Positions 17,214-26,073 of a stretch of DNA of 64,000 bases are shown one piece after another. The notes under the pieces are model-generated. The model worked only from the letters and a program-made list of their open reading frames with translations, had not been told where the DNA came from and did no database searches. The stretch spans positions 1-64,000 of the forward strand of contig PBAX01000015.1 of assembly GCA_002716385.1 (NCBI GenBank). Direction: 5' to 3'. Every line of letters starts with the position of its first letter. Positions within the stretch are counted from its first letter, which is position 1. This DNA comes from Phycisphaerae bacterium (GTDB taxonomy: Bacteria; Planctomycetota; Phycisphaerae; Phycisphaerales; SM1A02). Position numbers and translations under genes: made by a program.

Positions 17214-19826
17214 GTGAATACGAAGCGTCTTATCAAAGTAGTGGGTTCCCTGATCGGTGCCCTTTCCCTTGGCTCAGCAGCCAATGCCATGAATCTGAAT
17301 GAGCCGGAAGGGGCCTGTTGTTATACCGATCCAGCTGGGGACCTCGTCTGCGACATGCTCACCGAGCATGTCTGCATGGATTACATGGGTGTCTGGTCTG
17401 GAGCCCATGTTCCATGTTCGGATATCCATTGTGATGACAATGATCCAAATCAAGGCGCCTGCTGCTACGAGGATGCCGGTCTTGGTCTGGTCTGTGACGA
17501 GCTTTTTCAGGATGAATGTCTCGGCCTGAATGGCTATTTCTACGGATCGGGCGTCCCATGTGGCGCTCCCCAGGTCGAATGTCCGTCAATCGAGGACATC
17601 GGCGCATGCTGCTACAACACTCCGGATGGATGGGTCTGCGATCTCAGGATCGAAGAGCATTGCATCGATGTCGGCGGCATGTGGTACGGGCCGGGTTCCG
17701 ATTGCAACGATCCTCAGATCTACTGCAGCAACGAGCCGCTGACCGGTGCCTGCTGCTACGAGGATCCCGATCTTGGTCTGATCTGTGCGGAAATGGAACA
17801 GGAACTCTGTCTGGACGTGAATGGCTACTACTACGGACACAATGTTGTCTGCACGGATCCCCAGGTCGAATGCGACGTTCCTGAGAAGGGTGCCTGCTGC
17901 TACAAGGATGCCGACAACAATCCATTCTGTGACGAGCTCAATCAGAACGACTGCCAGGATCTGAATGGTCTCTGGTACGGATCCGGCGTTCTCTGCACGG
18001 ACCCGATTGTCGAGTGTGGTGATGTTGCTGACGATCCGGGTGCCTGCTGCTACGACGATCCCGACCTCGGATTCATCTGTGCCATGCTCATCCAGGAGCA
18101 CTGCATCGATCTCAACGGCTATTGGTATGGTGCCGGTGTCTCCTGCACGGATCCGCAGGTCGAATGCGATCTTCCGAGTGGTGATTGCATCATCCAGCCG
18201 GGTGCAGAGTGTGCCGGTCGTCCTTCCTACATCGATCCCGAATTCTCACAGGTCTTTGGTTCGGGGCCCGTGGCGGTACAGACTGCTTCCCCCAACATCT
18301 TCCAGGCCAACGTTCTCACCGTATTCGATCTGAGCAATGCCAATACCGCCCCGGTCGATTCATGGTGGAGTCTCGAACGTTACAGCGATCCTGACTGGAA
18401 CCAGAACAATCTCGGCAGCATCTTCGGTCTGGCTCTCGATGACGATGGCGACATCTTCGTCACCAGCACACGCTCCTGGAACAGCGACTGGCCGGGTATT
18501 GGTGGCTGGGGTGCCGTCTATCGGATCGATCGCTACACCGGCGACATCAGCGTCTTCGCCACGCTTCCAAACACGACCAGCGGTCTGGGAAGCATCGCCT
18601 GGGACTGCGAGCATCAGGTCTTCTTCGTGACCAACATGGAAGATGGGCTCATCTACCAGCTCGACGTCAACGGAAACATCCTCAGCACCTTCGATCCCGC
18701 ACTTCCATGGAATGGTGCTGCTGGCCCTGTCGCACTCGGCGATCGTCCCTGGGCTGTCGAGGTGCATGCCGGTCGACTCTACTTCTCGATGTGGAACGAG
18801 CACATCGATTCCGGCACCAACGCCTCCTCCAACGAGATCTGGTCGGTGGAACTCGATGCAAGCGGTACGCCAGTCGGTGTCGAGCAGCTTGAGATCACCA
18901 TCCCGAGCTACCAGTCCACCAATTGGAGTTCGCCCGTATCGGACATCCGATTCTCACCACGTGGAACCATGCTTCTGGCCGAGCGTTCCCAGACGAGCTT
19001 CGAGAGCCTTTCCGCTCACCGTGCACGTCTGCTTGAATACGAGTGCGAGGCTGGCGCATGGGTGCCAGGCAACACCTTCGGTGTCGGTGAAATCGGTGGC
19101 AACAATGCAAGTGGTGGTGTGGATGCCGATCTGGCACGCACATGGGCCAGTGGAGATGCTCTTCACCTGAACCATCCTGCTCCCTACTCCAACATCTATG
19201 GCTTCGCAGGTATTCCGGCAACCGGTGGCGATGTGACCAACAGTGTCCTCGTCGACTACCAGGACAATCTCATTGCTCAGGACAAGACCATGATCGGCGA
19301 TCTCGTCGTGACCAAGGCAGCTCCCGAGCCATGCATGAATCTCAACCACTTCGGTACTCACTGCCGCTTCCATCATCACAACGGCATGTATCACAAGGTC
19401 GAGTTCGGATTCTCGGCAATCGGTGGCGGCACCATCGACGAGGTTCAGGTAACTGGTCCTGCTGGCACGTCCTTCGCGCCAGGCACTCTGGTCGGACCAT
19501 TCGCTCCCTACCAGAGCTATCCCGTCAGCGTGAAGATGTTCGATGCTCCAGCTGGCCAGGAGGTCTGCCTGACCCTGACCGCCGTATTCGCCGACGGCAC
19601 GATCTGTGAACAGGAGCTCTGCTTCGTGACTCCTTACTGCCACATCCATCAGCCAGGCGATGTCAATGCCGACTTCGAAGTCGACATCACCGATCTACTC
19701 ACCATCATCGAGAACTGGGGCGGCCAGTGTGATGGCGAAGAGGATTGTGTCGCCGACCAGAACGGCGATGGCACCGTCGGCATCGGTGACCTGCTCGTGG
19801 TATTGGACAACTGGACCAGCCGCTGA
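17214..19826 (+). CDS. Secreted protein with six 6-Cys GACCY repeats, propeller-like domain and C-terminal duplicated dockerin-like module
   Basis: GTG start VNTKRLIKVVGSLIGALSLGSAANA; six 'GACCY...C...C...GxWYGxGVxCTDPQVEC' units; C-terminus 'PGDVNADFEVDITDLLTIIENWGGQCDGEEDCVADQNGDGTVGIGDLLVVLDNWTSR'. Confidence 0.8.
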   Translation: MNTKRLIKVVGSLIGALSLGSAANAMNLNEPEGACCYTDPAGDLVCDMLTEHVCMDYMGVWSGAHVPCSDIHCDDNDPNQGACCYEDAGLGLVCDELFQDECLGLNGYFYGSGVPCGAPQVECPSIEDIGACCYNTPDGWVCDLRIEEHCIDVGGMWYGPGSDCNDPQIYCSNEPLTGACCYEDPDLGLICAEMEQELCLDVNGYYYGHNVVCTDPQVECDVPEKGACCYKDADNNPFCDELNQNDCQDLNGLWYGSGVLCTDPIVECGDVADDPGACCYDDPDLGFICAMLIQEHCIDLNGYWYGAGVSCTDPQVECDLPSGDCIIQPGAECAGRPSYIDPEFSQVFGSGPVAVQTASPNIFQANVLTVFDLSNANTAPVDSWWSLERYSDPDWNQNNLGSIFGLALDDDGDIFVTSTRSWNSDWPGIGGWGAVYRIDRYTGDISVFATLPNTTSGLGSIAWDCEHQVFFVTNMEDGLIYQLDVNGNILSTFDPALPWNGAAGPVALGDRPWAVEVHAGRLYFSMWNEHIDSGTNASSNEIWSVELDASGTPVGVEQLEITIPSYQSTNWSSPVSDIRFSPRGTMLLAERSQTSFESLSAHRARLLEYECEAGAWVPGNTFGVGEIGGNNASGGVDADLARTWASGDALHLNHPAPYSNIYGFAGIPATGGDVTNSVLVDYQDNLIAQDKTMIGDLVVTKAAPEPCMNLNHFGTHCRFHHHNGMYHKVEFGFSAIGGGTIDEVQVTGPAGTSFAPGTLVGPFAPYQSYPVSVKMFDAPAGQEVCLTLTAVFADGTICEQELCFVTPYCHIHQPGDVNADFEVDITDLLTIIENWGGQCDGEEDCVADQNGDGTVGIGDLLVVLDNWTSR
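17310..18168 (+). repeat. Array of six protein-level repeats (about 48 aa, six Cys each)
   Basis: GACCYTDPAGDLVCDM / GACCYEDAGLGLVCDE / GACCYNTPDGWVCDL / GACCYEDPDLGLICAE / GACCYKDADNNPFCDE / GACCYDDPDLGFICAM. Confidence 0.92.
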
Positions 19827-19851
19827 TCGACAGCTGGTATCTCCTACACAG

Positions 19852-19883
19852 CATGCCCCGGTCGTTTCAACGGCCGGGGCATG
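19852..19883 (+). terminator. Rho-independent terminator
   Basis: CATGCCCCGG...CCGGGGCATG followed by tcatttttt. Confidence 0.75.
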
Positions 19884-20327
19884 TCATTTTTTGGCAAAGT
19901 CCATCCAGAGTTCCTGCATCGGCCTACGTAGGATCAATCGGCCTTGGAGCAGCGAGCGATCGAAGTTGACGAAGCCATTGACCAGATAGATCTCCTCTGG
20001 AGTGCAGTTCCAGAGAAGATCGACCTCCTGATCCTGCTTCACGTGGTCTCTGGTCATGATCAGGGCCGTGAGCCCGGTAGAACCTGTGCCTGACCAGACA
20101 TCGGCGGGCTCGCCATCACCGCCCACGGTGCCTGGCAGGGAGCCGTAGTCGATCGGATAGATGATCGAGGGGTGTTTGGGATGAGGGGTCGCTCTGGGAC
20201 GATCGATCTCGACGCCCCGATCGTTCAGGATCGATTCCCAGTGTTCCCAATTGAAATCCAGAACCGGTGCATCGATGGATGGTGGGATTGTCGGCAGTTG
20301 TTCCCATGTGAGTCGGTCAGGATTCAT
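19884..20327 (-). CDS. Inorganic pyrophosphatase-like protein
   Basis: 'PSIIYPIDYGSLPGTVGGDGEPADVWSGTGSTGLTALIMTRDHVKQDQEVDLLWNCTPEE' resembles family I PPase core. Confidence 0.55.
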   Translation of the reverse strand: MNPDRLTWEQLPTIPPSIDAPVLDFNWEHWESILNDRGVEIDRPRATPHPKHPSIIYPIDYGSLPGTVGGDGEPADVWSGTGSTGLTALIMTRDHVKQDQEVDLLWNCTPEEIYLVNGFVNFDRSLLQGRLILRRPMQELWMDFAKK

Positions 20328-20373
20328 GGCAGCACTGCCTGGCCAATGCGATGATCGAGATAGCAGGAATGGA

Positions 20374-21150
20374 TCAGCATTCGTTCCACGTGTCGATGAT
20401 CAGAAGGATGTCGGCGACATCGACATTTCCGCTGCCGTCGACGTCGCCATCGCCTGATCCGAGCCCGAACTGGGCAATGACCAGAAGCAGGTCGTTGACA
20501 TCCGTCGTTCCGTCGCCGTTCGTATCCGTTGGGCACTCGCAGTCATCCGGAATGCCGTTGCCGTCGATGTCCTGTGAATCGCCTTCTTCGATGTCGGTGT
20601 CATCAGGTATGCCGTTGGCGTTGCAGTCTGGCGAGGCGTAGAGAATGAGGCAGGCGCCCTGAACGGATCCGGCATCCACCGGTGAGGCGTCCGTGAATTC
20701 GACGATCCACTCGCCCTGAGCTGGCAACCCTATGAAGGTTGCAAGGGGTTCCGCCGGCATCATCACGCCGTGCATCACCGGAACCTCGGTGATGGAACAC
20801 ATGGATTCGCCCACGACCGTTGCGTCGTCATCGAAGAAGCCGTCTATGTCGTCGCCTCCACAGCCCCAGGGGCCAATCCAGCCTCCATTGGGCATGCCAG
20901 GTCTGTCAATGATCGTGACGGGGGTTCCATCCGGTGAACGCAGGACGATCTCCAGATCGCCAACCCATGGATGGGTCACATCCAGATGAAGGCGAGCCTC
21001 GGTGACGATTCCATCCATATCGACGGGGATGGTCCATGCGGTCGAACTGCTGCCGTCGTCTGGGATCTGGGATGGGCCGTTGCCGCAGAATGTCGAGCCA
21101 CAGGCGAGGCTTGCGGGCAGGAGAGGCAGGATCAGAAGTGATGTGTTCAT
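20374..21150 (-). CDS. Secreted P/Homo-B domain protein with NGIPD repeats and C-terminal dockerin-like module
   Basis: 'LHLDVTHPWVGDLEIVLRSPDGTPVTIIDRPG...GEWIVEFTDASPVDAGSVQGACLILY'; 'DCNANGIPDDTDIEEGDSQDIDGNGIPDDCECPTDTNGDGTTDVNDLLLVIAQFG...DVDGSGNVDVADILLIIDTWNEC'. Confidence 0.82.
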   Translation of the reverse strand: MNTSLLILPLLPASLACGSTFCGNGPSQIPDDGSSSTAWTIPVDMDGIVTEARLHLDVTHPWVGDLEIVLRSPDGTPVTIIDRPGMPNGGWIGPWGCGGDDIDGFFDDDATVVGESMCSITEVPVMHGVMMPAEPLATFIGLPAQGEWIVEFTDASPVDAGSVQGACLILYASPDCNANGIPDDTDIEEGDSQDIDGNGIPDDCECPTDTNGDGTTDVNDLLLVIAQFGLGSGDGDVDGSGNVDVADILLIIDTWNEC

Positions 21151-23075
21151 CTCGCCGCCTCCGTATCCATCTCGCCGCTACGGTTCGTGTCATCGACTTC
21201 ACGTGGTTCCGTCATGTTCTTGATGTGGCACCAGCCGAGGGTGGTCCCCATGTTGTTGGCGCCATCGAGATCGCCTTCGGAATTCTCCACGACGCCATCG
21301 TCGGGATCCCAGAGGACGAGATCGGTGAGGAAGTGGCAGTAGTCGTAGGACCACCATTCATCCTCCACGGTGGACGTCCAAGTCCAGGTGTTCTGACGGG
21401 TGCTGGTGGGAATGTATGAAAGCCATTCGGCGGCACCGTCGTAGGTCATGTCGTAGTTGACACCGCAACCGAATCCGAAGAGTTCCCCGAGGATAGACAG
21501 GTTTCCGGCCAATGCCGTTCCCGAGAATGGGCTTCCCAGACACTGGAGGAGGCGTCCGTTGCCGGCCCAGTCCAGCCCGCTCCAGTAGAAGGTGTACAGG
21601 TGAACGGCTGCATTGCCGCCTTGCGAGTGACCGACCAGACCATAGCTCTTGTATTGGCTGCCGAAGGAGATGAAGTCCTGAGCGAATTCGTCGTGGGAGA
21701 AGTTCTGGAACATGTTGATGTATTCAGCCACATCGCCGGTGAAATCAGTTGGATTCCACGAGTCGGCATCAGAGCAGTAGCCATGACTGATCATCAGATT
21801 GTGCCCACCGTATCGATCCGAACGCGATGGATGGGAGCGGGTCGACGCTGGGATTCTGAAGCCGCCCAGATCGCCCTTGCCGTGTCTCATCGTATGAATG
21901 GTGGAACTGTTTAGATCGAGTTTCATGGGGACATCGGTGTTTTCGAGCAGGATTGAATCGACCGGACCTGATGCGAGCAGGGGTCTGGCGGCATGCGGGG
22001 ATGCGATTCGAAGTGAGCGAAGCGTCAGGGATTCGCCGTTTCCCCCCTCGGTGGCAAGCCAGCGGCGATCCAGCACCAGTGTCACCCGGCCGTCTTCAAC
22101 AGGACAGATGCCTCCAATCCAGCATCTGGGCTGCAGGCCTCCTGTGCCCAGGCTCCACACTTCCGAACCAAGGAGCAGCGTAGGACGCTCGGTGGCGTAC
22201 GCGAGCATGAGATCGATGGCCAACCGTTCCTCGTCCAGTTCGCGTGTCGCGATCCCCGTTATCTCAACCGGATATTCGGCATGAAAGTGATGGATGCCGG
22301 TTCGAAGGAACTGGTTGCCTTGTGAATCGATGCCCTCGATCTGAAGTCGACATTCATGAGGCCCGTTTGTCCCCGGTGTGAAGGATTGTTCAAGCCATGG
22401 GCCCGAGCGGCCCATGGGTTCCTGGACGATCAACCCTTCAGGGCCGTGCCAGCTCATGGTGGCTCGAGTTATGTCGAGCCCTTCTGAAAAGGAGTGGACG
22501 GCATCGATGATCGGATTGCCAGTTGCATCGACCGGTGTCAGGGCGACACGCACGGTCTTCGCCTGGCCCACGATGGAGGCATATGAGGTCGGATGCATCT
22601 GCAGTGCGACACCGGAGCGATCCCGTATCAACAGATAACCAATCGATCCAGGCTCACCATCGGATATGGAAACCTCCCAATCACCGGCGATCGGGTATCG
22701 AACATCGAGTCTGACAGTCTCCTGAGGAAGGAACGGCTGCATGTCCCCTGGGGTGTGGGTCCAGTCCGGGCCATCCTGTTGACCGTTCGGATCCATGAAC
22801 TGGACATCCCATTCATGACATTTCTGGCCAATCGGGACCAGCGACAGATGCTGGCTGGTCGGGACCGGGATCTTTCGTCTCCAGTTTCCATGATCATCGA
22901 ATTCGATTGGAATCATGGCGTGGCCGAAGGGGCGTCCCACGGCGGTTGGATCCGGCGACCGCAGTCTTCCATTGAGGAGGTCCGAGGCGGGAGCGCCCAC
23001 ATGCTTGGGTGTCACATGAGTGGCGTCGCCGATCGCGAGCAGAGGCAGGATTAACAGATGGGGGAATGCCATCAA
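21147..23075 (-). CDS. Secreted alpha/beta-hydrolase (lipase/esterase)-like protein with long N-terminal region
   Basis: 'HNLMISHGYCSDADSWNP', nucleophile elbow 'YGLVGHSQGGNAAVHLYTFYWSG'; stop overlaps start of next minus gene (ATGA). Confidence 0.7.
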   Translation of the reverse strand: MMAFPHLLILPLLAIGDATHVTPKHVGAPASDLLNGRLRSPDPTAVGRPFGHAMIPIEFDDHGNWRRKIPVPTSQHLSLVPIGQKCHEWDVQFMDPNGQQDGPDWTHTPGDMQPFLPQETVRLDVRYPIAGDWEVSISDGEPGSIGYLLIRDRSGVALQMHPTSYASIVGQAKTVRVALTPVDATGNPIIDAVHSFSEGLDITRATMSWHGPEGLIVQEPMGRSGPWLEQSFTPGTNGPHECRLQIEGIDSQGNQFLRTGIHHFHAEYPVEITGIATRELDEERLAIDLMLAYATERPTLLLGSEVWSLGTGGLQPRCWIGGICPVEDGRVTLVLDRRWLATEGGNGESLTLRSLRIASPHAARPLLASGPVDSILLENTDVPMKLDLNSSTIHTMRHGKGDLGGFRIPASTRSHPSRSDRYGGHNLMISHGYCSDADSWNPTDFTGDVAEYINMFQNFSHDEFAQDFISFGSQYKSYGLVGHSQGGNAAVHLYTFYWSGLDWAGNGRLLQCLGSPFSGTALAGNLSILGELFGFGCGVNYDMTYDGAAEWLSYIPTSTRQNTWTWTSTVEDEWWSYDYCHFLTDLVLWDPDDGVVENSEGDLDGANNMGTTLGWCHIKNMTEPREVDDTNRSGEMDTEAAR

Positions 23076-23192
23076 TCATTCTCCATGGACTCTCTAAGAA
23101 ATCGTCCATGGAGTATATAGGGGGGTGCCCGCGACTTCCGGTTCCACTCTCGATTTCAGGCAGGAAGTACGCTTATTTTGATTTCAATGAAA

Positions 23193-23224
23193 ACAACGCC
23201 CCGGCTAAGGAGCCGAGGCGTTGT
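23193..23224 (-). terminator. Rho-independent terminator for the M6 protease gene
   Basis: ACAACGCC-CGGCT-aagg-AGCCG-GGCGTTGT hairpin; minus-strand tail TTTTCATTG. Confidence 0.75.
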
Positions 23225-23246
23225 CCGGTTGAAATGGAGGGGGGTG

Positions 23247-25865
23247 TCAGTCGCATCGTCCCCAGTGATCGAGTGCGATGAGCAGGTCGTCGATGCCGAT
23301 GATTCCATCCTGATTGAGATCGGTTTCAGGACAGTCCCGGCAATTCCATTCACTGAGGATCTTCAGCATGTCATCGATGTCGATGAGTCTGTCGCCATTG
23401 GTGTCTCCGAGACACTCGCAGATATCAGGCACACCGTTGGCGTTGTCATCGATGACGAGCCCAAGCGCTATCTCACAGGTGTCCGGGCGACCGTTCATGT
23501 TGCAGTCGATGTCGCATTTCCCGCTGGTCCAGGCGCCCCCGAACTGCTCCAGGCACTGCATGTTCGAAATGCCCTCCTGGCATTCCATGTCGGATGTGCA
23601 GCATGTGCCGGCCATCGGAATATCAAGAGCGAGGAGATCCAGCGCTTCTCGTACGGCCTGTGTGAAATGTATCGTGTCGTCACCGGCATAGATGAGCGCG
23701 CCCTTCGAGACGGCGGCCAGTTCGTTGGCCTGCTGTGCCAGCTTGTCGCCGCCACCTGGCGACTCGTGGCCTTCACTGCCGAACATGCCCGAGGTGATGT
23801 CTGGTCCGCTCCAGGCGGCGTTCAGCGTGAAGATGCGTGGTGCTTCGGACATAACGGTCGGATTGGCAAGCTGGGCCAGAAGAGCGTTTCGGCCAGCTGC
23901 TTCACCGGTACCGCTTGGATAGTCCTCGACATCGGCATCGTGGAAATCGGCATCAGTCATGAGGAAGATGATCGGTGCCCTGTTGCTGTCCCATGAAAGT
24001 GGCTGTGGTGCGATTTCACCGAGATCGTTGAAGTCGTTGTCGTTGTTGAGATCCAGTCCGGTTCCCATCATGGCCTGATACAAAGCTTCATACTGCGATT
24101 CAGGGAGATCGGCGCCACCGCCGGCTGTCAGTGCGGCCAATGCGGCCGTGACAAGACCGGGGTTGCTGGTGAAGTCCTGACTGACGGCCCAGGCGACATC
24201 CCCATTCGAACCCGATGGAGCGATGGGAAAATCGGTGAAGCTCGCCACGCCATATCGCGGGTTTGGGAAGTCGTTGTCGATCATGCTCATGACGGAAGGC
24301 ATCTGGGCAAGCATGTTGGGAAGGTCGTCCCAGTAGCTGCCAGAGGTGTCGAAGATGAACAGTACATCCAGTTCCCTCGTCTCCTCGATTGGAAGCGCTC
24401 TGACTGTGAGATCAACGGTCATTGGAAGTCCGCAATTCGAGATGTTCGAGATCTTCACGCCGGTATCTACGTTGGAGTAGGGGCGTGAGTTCGGTGTCGA
24501 GTTCGAATCGAAGTTCGAGACTGTCGCCAGCGAGTAGAGGTCGTCCGCATCTCCTCGGTTGGCTGATGACTCGAGATCGCAGAACGCATCAGCCTGCTCC
24601 AGAGCGATCATGCTGTGGGCGGCACCCGGAGCACCATTGCACCAACCGAAGTTGTTGCCCGTGTTCACGGATGGGTCCACATGCCAGATCGCCAGCCCGC
24701 ATCCCCACAGATTCTGGTCGAAGCCAAGTGGCTGTCGATTCTCGATCAGCAGATATTCACTGCTGTTGGGATCGTTCTTGATCTTCAATGCAAACGGCGT
24801 TGTCTCGATGGCCGGTATCGAGAGATTCGAATAGTCGCCGATCACAAGCTGGGGTTCGATCCAACCCATCTCCGCACGACACCAGGCCGACATGTGAGCA
24901 GGACTGCTGGAGCTGTTCCAGTTACCTGATGCCATGAGGCAGAAGTGTCCGCATCCTTCGTTGGCAGAGCCGTTGGTGCCGTAGAGATCGGGCAGCCCAA
25001 GCGCATGTCCGAATTCATGGCAGAAGACGCCGATTTCGATTAGTGAGCCGCCGCATGACAGGGCCGGCATGATGGTGTAATCGCTGATTCGGATGAACCC
25101 GCCTCCGGCAGCTGCGTCGTTGGTTGAGAACAACGCAGGTGTTCCATTGGCTACGGAATTCGCGCTTGCATAGTTCCAGCGGTGCGACCAGATGTTTCCA
25201 TTCCCGCATTCACCTCCTGTTTCAGGGTGCACCAGTGCAACCAGATCGACGATGCCGTCGTCATCACCAGAGTTCGGAATACCATCCGGGCCATCATTGT
25301 CGTACATGCTGAAATCGATGTTGGCGTCGGCGAGCGTCAGTGCTTCATCCACGTATGAGAATGGAGCTGCATTCAGTCCATTGACGCCTGCTTCGTAGTT
25401 CGTGTCGTTGGACGATAGATTGCCGATGTTCACGACGTCCCCGTCGAACGTGAATTGTCCATAGGAGATTTCGCGGTAATAGTCCGAAAGTGTTCCGGTC
25501 GGCCACGGTCCGTCGAATAGTTCCTGTTGGAGATTCGGGACCGTATTGGCGGGAAGATTGACATTGTTGAATCCGAAGCAGAGAACAGGCACTTCAAGTA
25601 CGCCGGTCACGGCATCGGATGCACCACCACGTTTCGTGACATCATTCCGGTTCCTCTTGGCATCTTTGGCCTTGGCCCTCCATGCCCCCGGCGTGTCGAA
25701 TGACACCTGACTTCTAAGGGCATGTGCTCGGACATGTTCAGGTGCATGAGTACCAGGGCGTGGTGAGGTGGTCGCCAGGCAATCCGGATTCGAGAAGAGG
25801 GATACGATCGGTATCGCCAGCGCGCTTAGCATCGCGTGCCGGCCGTTATTGGTCAGATAGTTCAT
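23247..25865 (-). CDS. M6-family metalloprotease with vWA-like domain, 6-Cys module and C-terminal dockerin-like module
   Basis: 'GVFCHEFGHALGLPDLYGTNG' zinc motif; 'LDVLFIFDTSGSYWDDLPNML' vWA-like; 'TCCTSDMECQEGISNMQCLEQFGGAWTSGKCDIDC'; 'CLGDTNGDRLIDIDDMLKILSEWNCRDCPETDLNQDGIIGIDDLLIALDHWG'. Confidence 0.88.
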   Translation of the reverse strand: MNYLTNNGRHAMLSALAIPIVSLFSNPDCLATTSPRPGTHAPEHVRAHALRSQVSFDTPGAWRAKAKDAKRNRNDVTKRGGASDAVTGVLEVPVLCFGFNNVNLPANTVPNLQQELFDGPWPTGTLSDYYREISYGQFTFDGDVVNIGNLSSNDTNYEAGVNGLNAAPFSYVDEALTLADANIDFSMYDNDGPDGIPNSGDDDGIVDLVALVHPETGGECGNGNIWSHRWNYASANSVANGTPALFSTNDAAAGGGFIRISDYTIMPALSCGGSLIEIGVFCHEFGHALGLPDLYGTNGSANEGCGHFCLMASGNWNSSSSPAHMSAWCRAEMGWIEPQLVIGDYSNLSIPAIETTPFALKIKNDPNSSEYLLIENRQPLGFDQNLWGCGLAIWHVDPSVNTGNNFGWCNGAPGAAHSMIALEQADAFCDLESSANRGDADDLYSLATVSNFDSNSTPNSRPYSNVDTGVKISNISNCGLPMTVDLTVRALPIEETRELDVLFIFDTSGSYWDDLPNMLAQMPSVMSMIDNDFPNPRYGVASFTDFPIAPSGSNGDVAWAVSQDFTSNPGLVTAALAALTAGGGADLPESQYEALYQAMMGTGLDLNNDNDFNDLGEIAPQPLSWDSNRAPIIFLMTDADFHDADVEDYPSGTGEAAGRNALLAQLANPTVMSEAPRIFTLNAAWSGPDITSGMFGSEGHESPGGGDKLAQQANELAAVSKGALIYAGDDTIHFTQAVREALDLLALDIPMAGTCCTSDMECQEGISNMQCLEQFGGAWTSGKCDIDCNMNGRPDTCEIALGLVIDDNANGVPDICECLGDTNGDRLIDIDDMLKILSEWNCRDCPETDLNQDGIIGIDDLLIALDHWGRCD

Positions 25866-26073
25866 TTGAAAGCCCTACTTGAAATGACTGGAATTCGGCA
25901 CTCGTACGTGCCACTCATTAGGCATTCGTTGTCGACCGGCGTGATCTATCAGTTTGATTGTCCAGAAAACCAAAAAAACCCTCTCATAGGTCTTCAAACC
26001 GGGCTTCATGGATGTGTCGAGCCTGGATTCGGACCTATAGTGGAGTTGATTACAGACCAAAGGAACCCCTGTC

